Positions 50,514 to 58,400 of a stretch of 64,000 nucleotides of DNA are shown here, piece by piece. Positions within the stretch are counted from its first letter, which is position 1; each line of letters begins with the position of its first letter. This stretch comes from an uncultured Lachnospiraceae bacterium (lineage in GTDB: Bacteria > Bacillota > Clostridia > Lachnospirales > Lachnospiraceae), in the NCBI GenBank assembly GCA_902780385.1, contig CACZFF010000012.1, positions 31,316-95,315 on the forward strand. The letters run 5' to 3'. Made by a program: the position numbers and the translations under genes. The notes beneath the pieces were generated by a model, which saw only the letters and a list, made by a program, of their open reading frames with translations, had not been told where the DNA came from and did no database searches.

Positions 50514-51521
50514 TCAGAGGACAGACCAGGCCTTTGGTACAAATAACTCCTCATACTTGGCGATCGAGAAATGATCGGACATAGCACTGATATAGTCACA
50601 GACCGCCCGCATCTTCGAAGTCTCGTCGCTGATCATGCTCCGGAAATGTGCCGGAAGTTCATCAATATGTGCATAGAAATACTTGTAGAGGACTTCCACC
50701 AGCTTCTCCGCTCTGAACTCTTCCGCTTTTGCAACGGGGTCGGAGTAGACACGCTGGAACATAAAAGCCCGCATATCCTGCATGGCTTTGGCTGCAGGTT
50801 CCGACATGGCGATCACGCCCTTTCCCTGGCTGGTGCGGATCATATCGTGGATAAAATAATCCAGCCGCTGTCCCGTCGTCCTGCCGGCAACTTCGGCAAT
50901 CTCCTCCGGGACTTCCTCCTCTGTGAGGATTCCCGCCCGGATCGCGTCATCCATATCATGATGGATATAGGCGATCTTGTCGGACAATCGTACGATCTGT
51001 CCCTCCAGTGTTGAGGGTTTTCCGCTCGTCTGGTGATTGAGGATCCCGTCCCGGACCTCCCAGGACAGGTTCAGCCCCTTTCCATCGCGCTCCAGTACGT
51101 CCACAAGCCGAAGACTCTGTTCGTTATGCTGAAAGCCCAGCGGACAGATCCTGTTCAGTGCCCGCTCACCCGCATGTCCGAAGGGAGTGTGGCCCAGATC
51201 GTGTCCCAGTGCAATGGCCTCCACCAGGTCTTCATTGAGCCGAAGCGCCTTGGCAATGGTCCGCGCGTTCTGAGAGACCTCCAGGGTGTGGGTCAGGCGG
51301 GTCCTGTAATGATCTCCCGTAGGTGCCAGAAAGACCTGGGTCTTGTCCTTGAGCCTGCGGAAGGACTTGCTGTGAAGGATCCTGTCCCGGTCCCGCTGAA
51401 AGGCAGGCCGTATATCACAGGGCACTTCCTCCTTCATCCGCCCTTTGCTCTTACAAGACAGACTCGCCAAGGGCGCGAGGATTTCCTGCTCTCTCAGTTC
51501 CAGCTCTTCCCGGATCGTCAT
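50514..51521 (-). CDS. dgt: Deoxyguanosinetriphosphate triphosphohydrolase-like protein
   Basis: A 335-residue HD-domain dNTP triphosphohydrolase that splits dNTPs to nucleoside and triphosphate. Metal-site motifs: RLTHTLEVSQNART, ALGHDLGHTPFGHAGE and the later Asp in SDKIAYIHHDMDDA. The ATG at 51521 has AGGAGG five bases upstream; the GTG two codons before it is too close. First gene of the dgt-dnaG-rpoD-trmK-nif3 operon. Confidence 0.92.
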   Translation of the reverse strand: MTIREELELREQEILAPLASLSCKSKGRMKEEVPCDIRPAFQRDRDRILHSKSFRRLKDKTQVFLAPTGDHYRTRLTHTLEVSQNARTIAKALRLNEDLVEAIALGHDLGHTPFGHAGERALNRICPLGFQHNEQSLRLVDVLERDGKGLNLSWEVRDGILNHQTSGKPSTLEGQIVRLSDKIAYIHHDMDDAIRAGILTEEEVPEEIAEVAGRTTGQRLDYFIHDMIRTSQGKGVIAMSEPAAKAMQDMRAFMFQRVYSDPVAKAEEFRAEKLVEVLYKYFYAHIDELPAHFRSMISDETSKMRAVCDYISAMSDHFSIAKYEELFVPKAWSVL

Positions 51522-51798
51522 AAACACCTCCTGCGGTCCCTAAAGGGACGGTTTCTTTAGAATCGTGTACCTGACTGCCGGAGCTTCCCCGCTCCGGTAA
51601 ACATGATAAAGTAGCATGATAAAGTAACATGGTGAAGCAGCTTGGTAAAAGTCGGAACATTTATATTATTCTGCAAAAAGATCCCTTATCCTTTTTCTAT
51701 TTTCGAAAAAAAATGAACTTTTTATAAAAAACACTTACATACAGCAATGATCTCGTCTTCATAAACATATCCAAGGATCCATGGGCTTCTGACAAACC
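51522..51798. other. Intergenic region upstream of dgt
   Basis: Holds a partial GGGACGGTT repeat (51538-51556, with a GTCCCTAAAGGGAC palindrome), an imperfect 14-bp tandem repeat CATGATAAAGTA (51602-51630) and AT-rich DNA. The dgt promoter should lie here but no convincing -35/-10 pair is seen. Confidence 0.45.
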
Positions 51799-51835
51799 AA
51801 AACACATGCAATCCCCGGTTTGGGTCTTGCATGTG
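51799..51835 (-). terminator. Terminator of the pilus operon
   Basis: Arms CACATGCAA (51803-51811) and TTGCATGTG (51827-51835) with an inner CCC/GGG pair. On the minus strand TTTT follows, 79 bases after the sortase stop. Confidence 0.75.
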
Positions 51836-51913
51836 CAGAAGATTTTGTCTGTTTTACATGTTTACGGAAAACCGTCCATGGCACTGAAGTATGTTCATGA
51901 GCTGATCCGTGTA

Positions 51914-52645
51914 TTATCTCGGAACCAGCTTTCCGATCAAAAGATGCCGGCCGTTGGTGATGACATCCGAACATGTTGAGAGTGCGATGATATGATCACC
52001 GGGCTGCAGGTCTGCCGGCCTAAACTGCTGCGAAACACTTTGGATATAGGTCTCAAAGGATGCCAGATCCTCGTTAGTCTGTGCGCTCTGGGAATACATA
52101 TTGGAATCATAAGCATCGGTAAAAACACAGGCAAATATTTCAACCTGGTATTTTCTTTCCTTTGTATAGAGCGTGCCTGTCCTGTTCTTTTCGAAAAAGG
52201 TTTTATTTTCGAAAAGGTCTATATCCCCGAACATTGCACCGTTATCCATATGGTGTCCGTAGATCAGCGTATAGGGGTCGCTGAAATCAGGGGCATTTGT
52301 CGTGCTCATAAAAATCGATCCGGAGAGGACATACTCGCCGAACACGTCTTTGTTCAGATATTCATAATCAAATTTTCCCTGGACGACCGGATAATCAATA
52401 TGAGTCCCGTCAATCGTAATCCATCCACGAACATCCGGATTGATCGCTATCAACTCCTGCAGGGTATAGCTGTCTTCCTCCGTCGGCTTGAAATCCAGCA
52501 TGTTGGTGCCGAAAGCAACATGGTCGATCACCCAGTTGTGCCAAAGGGAAAAACCGCCGTATGCCAGCAAAAGCAAAATCATAATAAGGGAAATCCAGGA
52601 AAGGATCCTGTTGCCGATCCTGGCCAAAAATCCTGCTGTCTCCAA
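51914..52645 (-). CDS. Class B-type sortase of a pilus locus
   Basis: A 243-residue membrane transpeptidase. One N-terminal membrane segment (about 15-35) precedes the sortase barrel. The catalytic residues are His131 in YGHHMDNG, Cys225 in ALSTCSD and Arg233 in TNGR. It probably polymerises or anchors the three surface proteins encoded upstream. The location after a SipA-like gene and FctA-like pilins parallels the FCT loci of Streptococcus pyogenes, whose SrtC2 is also of class B. It is the last gene of the operon. Confidence 0.9.
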   Translation of the reverse strand: METAGFLARIGNRILSWISLIMILLLLAYGGFSLWHNWVIDHVAFGTNMLDFKPTEEDSYTLQELIAINPDVRGWITIDGTHIDYPVVQGKFDYEYLNKDVFGEYVLSGSIFMSTTNAPDFSDPYTLIYGHHMDNGAMFGDIDLFENKTFFEKNRTGTLYTKERKYQVEIFACVFTDAYDSNMYSQSAQTNEDLASFETYIQSVSQQFRPADLQPGDHIIALSTCSDVITNGRHLLIGKLVPR

Positions 52646-52699
52646 CTATCTGCCTTTCTATCTGCTCTTGTGTCTAAACAAGCGACTATATCGATGATC

Positions 52700-53263
52700 C
52701 TACAGGTCCCCTCTTCGGATGACAAAAATGGCAGCTCCTTTGATCTGGCTCAGCCTGACAGGTCCGAAATAGCGGCTGTCTTTTCCGCCTTCACGAAAAT
52801 CACACAAGACAAAAACCTCATCCTGTGCAAGCTTTACGGGAAAGTTTATGCCGCCCTGATAGGGCAGTGTCGCATAGAAGATATCATCTTCGATAATAGT
52901 ATTGTCATTGATCGACAATACGCCATCCATGCTGACATCCACCAAATCCCCGCCAACGGCAATCAGCCGCCCGATCCTCTCCTCTCCTGCGGCGTCAAAG
53001 ACCAGAACATCATCTAAATGATATTCCTGGTTGAGTCTGTAATAAAAAAGAAGGTCTCCTCCGGAAACCCGGGGCTTCATGTCATCTGTCTTCACGAGCG
53101 TGACACCGAACATGCGCCAGAGAAGTACATAGATAAAAACCGCCATAAAACAAAGGCGCCAGACAAAACTCAGAATGTCACCGCGATTCCGGATCCTGAG
53201 ACGACGTTTCCGGATCACAGCCTCAGGTGTCAGAGTCTGCTGCCCGCTTTTCTTTCTGCTCAT
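52700..53263 (-). CDS. SipA-like signal-peptidase homologue lacking the catalytic dyad
   Basis: A 187-residue protein of the signal peptidase I fold with one N-terminal membrane segment (about 31-53). At the usual catalytic Ser the sequence is KTDDMKP (Asp61), and at the catalytic Lys it is RIGRLIAVGGD (Gly98). The same Asp/Gly replacement is known for S. pyogenes SipA, an assembly factor needed for pilus polymerisation, so this is probably a pilus chaperone and not a peptidase. It overlaps the small coiled-coil gene by four bases (ATGA) and is 54 bases before the sortase. Confidence 0.88.
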   Translation of the reverse strand: MSRKKSGQQTLTPEAVIRKRRLRIRNRGDILSFVWRLCFMAVFIYVLLWRMFGVTLVKTDDMKPRVSGGDLLFYYRLNQEYHLDDVLVFDAAGEERIGRLIAVGGDLVDVSMDGVLSINDNTIIEDDIFYATLPYQGGINFPVKLAQDEVFVLCDFREGGKDSRYFGPVRLSQIKGAAIFVIRRGDL

Positions 53264-53505
53264 AGTTCCTTTCTGCTCCTGCCGGCTAAAGAAAGTTCTT
53301 CTTCCAGTTGATGGATCCTGACTTCCCGTTCTTTCAGCTTTGCCTCATAGCCTGCAGCCTGCAGATCATAGAGTCTGCGGTACTCCGTCTGCACCTCTTC
53401 AAGCTTTTTCCAGACATCCGCCTCCGAGAGGCCTCCGATGATCTGCCTGCGGAATTTCAGTTTGGTAAACAGTTCTGCCAATGGCTCCAGTCTGTCTGAC
53501 GACAT
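53260..53505 (-). CDS. Small coiled-coil protein of the pilus operon
   Basis: An 81-residue protein of unknown function. Residues about 30-75 are a heptad-like Leu/Glu/Lys/Arg coiled coil, with no signal peptide, so it probably stays in the cytoplasm. Its stop overlaps the sipA-like start, implying translational coupling. I do not know a counterpart in streptococcal pilus loci. Confidence 0.65.
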   Translation of the reverse strand: MSSDRLEPLAELFTKLKFRRQIIGGLSEADVWKKLEEVQTEYRRLYDLQAAGYEAKLKEREVRIHQLEEELSLAGRSRKEL

Positions 53506-53588
53506 AAAATACTCCTGTATCTCCTGCTATGCGAAAAAGCGCAGCTGTGATCAGTGCGCTTTCCCGTATCTTACACATATGTACATTA

Positions 53589-54236
53589 TCAACTGCGGCG
53601 CTTCATTCCTGCCATTACGAGAATACCTGCGGCAGCTCCGCATGCCAGCAGCAGCCATAATCCCGGATTCTGTGTATCTCCGGTCTTCACAGTGCTGCCC
53701 TTTTTCCCGGGGTTACCACCGTGATTCGTATGAGTCACTGTTTTCGTCGGTTTATTATACTTGTTCCGGAAAGTGAATGAATCCGGCTTGGTAACCTTGC
53801 CGGGATCCTGATCCGGCTTGCCCCTCCATCCGCTTACCGCGACTGCAAGTCCACCCGGAGCCTTGGGATCATTTGTCACCCGGACAATGACCGCATAAGG
53901 ACCCTCAGAATCGTATTGGACATACTTCTCTTTTCCGGTCTTTTGTGTCAGCGTATAGTAATAATCGCCGGCTTCCGTAAAAACAATGTCGTCAAAAACA
54001 ACGGTTCCGGATTTCTTTACCGTTTTCTCAGTAACCGCAGGAAGCGGTGCCTGGTCTACAGCACCAAGAACGACTGTAAACGGTATATCCGCCGGCATAT
54101 TCTCTGATGAGATGATCTGGGCTTCAATATGGGTACTGACTCCATTCTCCGCCGCAGATACACTCATGGAGAGGAGAAGCGTCAGGACCGCCGCGATCAG
54201 CAGCGCCGTACGCATTTTTCTCCTGCATAGCCTCAT
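53589..54236 (-). CDS. Minor pilin / FctB-like cell-wall-anchored protein
   Basis: A 215-residue secreted protein. The signal peptide ends near SVSAA (about 30). A single FctA/Spy0128-type Ig-like domain follows (FTVVLGAVDQ, then FDDIVFTEAGDYYYTLTQ and YAVIVRVTND), with features of isopeptide-bonded pilins. The C-terminus has the sorting sequence TVKTGD, a hydrophobic helix and KRRS. The motif departs from LPxTG and from the V(P/T)PTG of the major pilin. It may be the basal or anchoring pilin. Confidence 0.82.
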   Translation of the reverse strand: MRLCRRKMRTALLIAAVLTLLLSMSVSAAENGVSTHIEAQIISSENMPADIPFTVVLGAVDQAPLPAVTEKTVKKSGTVVFDDIVFTEAGDYYYTLTQKTGKEKYVQYDSEGPYAVIVRVTNDPKAPGGLAVAVSGWRGKPDQDPGKVTKPDSFTFRNKYNKPTKTVTHTNHGGNPGKKGSTVKTGDTQNPGLWLLLACGAAAGILVMAGMKRRS

Positions 54237-54274
54237 CTGTCCCTACCTCCTGCTACTACGAAATACTTGTCTCT

Positions 54275-54313
54275 GTATCCGCACAGCACGGAAATACCGG
54301 ACCGTGCGGATAC
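54275..54313 (-). promoter_or_regulatory. Hairpin between the major and minor pilin genes
   Basis: Perfect 10-bp arms GTATCCGCAC/GTGCGGATAC with an inner pairing, in the 149-bp gap. No T-run follows on the minus strand. It could protect the abundant major pilin message or lower expression of downstream genes. Confidence 0.55.
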
Positions 54314-54385
54314 AATATCATAGATTTGACAATATTGCAATTTTATATCATCTGTCTCTGATCCGTCTGAAAAGCCAAATACAGA

Positions 54386-55444
54386 TCAGATTTCCTCTCT
54401 CTTGCGAAGGAATACAAATGCCAGAACTGCTGCTGCAGCGATCATTGCGATGTAAGGGCCATAGCTCATGAAGATACCTGTGGGAGTGACAGCATCCTTA
54501 TTGTTCGTGATGGTCTCTGTTGTTGCCGTTGTAGCCATATTCTTCGCAGTTTTCACTTCACCAGTGGTAGTATAACCATCCTTACCGGACTCTGTCTCGG
54601 TAATGGTGTAGGTATCATTGGCGGAAAGATTCTCAATCTTGATACTCTCACCATGCTTTAACTGGAATTCATAAGCCACTCCGGATTCGAGCTGTTCCTC
54701 TGAACCGTTCGCAGTTGTAGAAACCATATAGTATTTGCGGTTGGATCCGGAAGTGATCGTCAGCGTGAAGTTGAACAGCTTGCTGGTGTCACCCTGAGCG
54801 CCTGTAACAGTCTTTTGGATGGTCAGATCCTGGAACTCATCGGTTTTGTTGCTCTTCTTATATTCATTTTTGAAATCTGCGCTTTTATTGGAGGTTGTAC
54901 CATCTTTAGACATGGCTGCGCCATAGATTTCTGTGGCAGTTTTATCCTCATTCCAGCGGACATAAACATAAAGATTTCTTGTTGTGGAATCATATGTCAT
55001 ATCCTTGTTTGTGCCTTCTGTCTCTGTCACGGTGTATTTGTAGACGCCGGGCTGGGTAAAGCTGAGACCGGAGAAGCTCAGGGTAGAGGTATAGATTTGC
55101 TTGCCCATAAGTGTGGAATCCGTTACGACGTCAGAAGCCGTGATGGTTCCGGTACCTGCGGAAACGACTGCATCGTTATATTTCTCTCCCTCTGTAACGC
55201 TTGCACCGGCAACCGTAAATTTGAAGGTCTCCTTGGGCTGATAAGTGTTGGCATCGGCATCGACAGTTTTGGAAAACGTCATGCTGGTGATTGCATCTCC
55301 AGTTGCGGTTCCTGTTGCAGTTGCAGCCTCCGTAGTGGAAGTGCTGGAGGCATCATCATCAGCTGCAAAAGCAGGGATTGCCATTGCAGCTGTAAGTACT
55401 GCAGCCATCAGGATTGCAGCAAGTTTGGTTGCTCTTGTCTTCAT
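54386..55444 (-). CDS. Major pilin, FctA/Spy0128-like
   Basis: A 352-residue secreted backbone pilin. A signal peptide (cleavage after PAFA, about residue 27) and a Thr/Ala-rich start precede two Ig-like domains. Domain 1 has MTFSKTVDAD and YKYTVTETEG; domain 2 has LTIQKTVTGA, YTITETESG and TITNNK. These Lys, Glu and Asn positions are those that form self-made isopeptide bonds in such pilins. The sorting motif VTPTG, a hydrophobic stretch and RKREEI end the protein; VTPTG resembles QVPTG/VPPTG of S. pyogenes pilins. AAGGAG lies upstream of the ATG. Confidence 0.88.
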   Translation of the reverse strand: MKTRATKLAAILMAAVLTAAMAIPAFAADDDASSTSTTEAATATGTATGDAITSMTFSKTVDADANTYQPKETFKFTVAGASVTEGEKYNDAVVSAGTGTITASDVVTDSTLMGKQIYTSTLSFSGLSFTQPGVYKYTVTETEGTNKDMTYDSTTRNLYVYVRWNEDKTATEIYGAAMSKDGTTSNKSADFKNEYKKSNKTDEFQDLTIQKTVTGAQGDTSKLFNFTLTITSGSNRKYYMVSTTANGSEEQLESGVAYEFQLKHGESIKIENLSANDTYTITETESGKDGYTTTGEVKTAKNMATTATTETITNNKDAVTPTGIFMSYGPYIAMIAAAAVLAFVFLRKREEI

Positions 55445-55489
55445 TTTTTTCTCCTTTTCACAACTATTTGTTTCTTGTTGCTGTGTTTC

Positions 55490-58400
55490 CTAAAAACTGT
55501 TACTGTTTCTGAATCTATCAATAAAGTGGTGCGCAGCAAGGAGAATTAGTGCTCCAAGACTGAATACCACCAGAACAGCCATGGGGCCTGTTCCGGAATA
55601 GAGCTGTGTCGGTGCCACAGCTGTCTTTGTGTTTGTGAATACAACGTTCGTTTGATCGCCGCTGACGGTGACTTCTGCCGATCTGCTCTCCTGCTCAGAT
55701 CCGTCTCCGATCTTGCAGGTCTGTTGATATTCGCCGTACTCGGATTCAGTGATCGTCAGGACAGCACCTTCGGGCAAATCCTGGAATTGTTTGATGTTTT
55801 CATGAGAGAGATCGAAAGTAATGGATTCCGATCCGTTCTCTGTGTCAATTTTGATGACGCCGTTTGTCTCAGCCAGCTTTAAGCTTGTCCCGCCGTCTTT
55901 TATCGAGGCAGTGAATGAAAACGCCTTATCTGTTTCACCCATATTGCCGGAAACAATCTTGGTAACATTGACCCCTCCGGCCTTGCGGGTATTCGTGAAT
56001 GTAATAGTCTTACCATCCATATCCGCAGAAACAGCAGGAACAACAATCTCCGTATTTCCGGTTACATTGTCCAAAACCGAAGCAGTCTCATAGTGCCAAT
56101 CCTGATCCGTTGACTCTGTCACTGTCAGTTTCGTACCTACAGGTACTTCGATTTCGGAAGGAACAGCACTGTCTGACAAGGTTACTGTTCCCTGTCTCTC
56201 AGTAGTATTCCCCTTTTCCGCCTTCCAGGTAAATGTGAATGATTTACTCAGATCAACAGGTGTTCCGTTTTTCACCACTTTGTCAATCTTTAGCTTCACA
56301 TTCTTTCTGGTATTTGTCACCGTAACAGTGATATCACCGTCAGCAGTATACTCGTGCTCAGGATCGTACTCTGTCAGCGAAAATGTGCCATTCTTGTCGG
56401 TATCCACTGCATTCTCAATTTTGTATTTAACTGAAACTTCGTATGCATCGTTTGCAGTCTCTTTCACTTTAAATTTCGTACCGGCAGGAACGTCTGGATA
56501 AACCTTGCTTTCACCGTTTCCAAGATTGAATGACCCGGAATAAACGTCACCTTCAATTTCAGGATTGAATCCCGGATCGGCAAAACTAAAGGAAGTAGTA
56601 TCCGTCGTTGTCTCAGGAGCAACAACTTTCAATATGGTTACTGTGTAGGTTTTCTGCCAGATTGCATACAGGATATTTTTCTTGAGCGTATCGTCCCATC
56701 CGGATCCGGTCTTGTTGTCCGCCGCAATCTTTCTTCCGGCTTCATACATGGGCGTTTTCGCGTTTTTGTCAGGATGCCAGCCGAGGAACTTATATCCGGT
56801 TCGAGAAAAACGTGCCTGCGTTACAGTCGGAGCTGTGATCTCCTCATTGACACGAAGATCTTTTGCGGGATCAGACTCGCTCTTATCTACAACATAGTCA
56901 GCTCCCGTTCCCCCATTCGCATTGAACGTGATGGAAGTAGTTGCCGTTGAAGAGTCATCTCCGCCGATTTTCTGATAAACTGCGGTCAAAGTAATAGTAT
57001 TGTTGGCACCTATCAGATCATCTGTAATATCAAAGCTGTTATTCGGATAATAGGTTGTTCCCCCCAGCTCCCAGCCGATAAACTGGAAACCTTGCGGAAT
57101 ACTGGTGGGCGCAGCCGCAACAACTACTGAGGAATCTGAAGAATACCCCATCTCATCGGTAGGAGGCGTTGTCCCGCTGATGGTCGTACCGTCGACAACC
57201 ATACCATTGGAAACATACTCAATGGAAATATTGCCGTCTTTGCGCCAGCGGGCCCGCAGGGTAACATCGTTATGGACCGGATCATAGGGATAGGGACTTG
57301 GAGAAACCGTTCCGTCTACGACTTCATACCATCCAATCAAGGTGTATCCGGGGCGTTCTATATTGCGCTCCAGAGAAGACTGACTGATCGTATCCCCAAA
57401 GTCCAGTTTAAAGGAAGCAACCTGACCGTTAAGCAGTGTACCGCCATTAGGTTCAAGTGTGATCTGTGCTCTCTGTTTCTCCCACTTGGCATAGAAGTTC
57501 AGCGCTCCATCCGGCATGGTCCAATCAGGATCGTTAAAAGCGACGGGATCACCGTAAAAAGCCTCGTTATTATACCAGCCCTTAAAAAGGTAAATAGTTC
57601 CATCCGCTGCTCTGCGCGTGGTAGAGTCGACCACATATGCAGAGGCAACCGTCTGAATGCCATTGTAAGCAGCGATCTTTTCTCCGAACTGGACGGAAGG
57701 GACAGTCTGTTTAGTAGTAAAGGCAGCAGCAGAGCCGCCGGTATTTACAGTATCCCCTTGATCCACGTTCGTATGGAAAATCACATTATTGCGATGACGG
57801 TCATAATAAACCCGAATCCTTCCTTCATATGCTGTCCCACTATAAGTGCCGCTTTGATTGTAGTCGGTACGTGACTTGAAATCGACGCCCTCGAATGTGA
57901 TATTGGAAACCTGTACATATCCCTGTGGATTCGAATTGCTATTATATGGCTCACCGGTGTAGACAAACAGTTCTTTATCCGTCTGTTCAACATAATTACC
58001 AGTTTCATTGCTCAGGGCAGAGAAGTAAACCTCATATCTGACAGTATGAGCCGTCTGAAACCGCCAATACAGCAAATAATACCCATTATTCCCATCATTC
58101 ACTATGCCGGAATCTGCCAAGGCATATAAACCATTAATTTGATCGCCCTTCTTGTACCTTCCCCATGAGAGAGGATAAATTGCTTTTCCTCGGGGATCAT
58201 AGGCTGCACTGCCACCCGCAGAATCATTGGTCGGGTTATAGTTACTCATCGTCTGACCATTGAAATGATCAGACGTTGGCCAGATATCAACCAGACTCTG
58301 TCCATACTTCACCGTTACAGGAAAATAATAATAAGTAATATCCGGGGTCTGCACGGAGTGGCTGCCAGTTGTATTTGTAAACACATCAGTAGTCACACTA

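Noticed and set aside
53589-54236. LPxTG in the minor pilin
   Set aside because: The sequence is TVKTGD; the Leu-Pro of LPxTG is absent, so I report it as a variant signal only.
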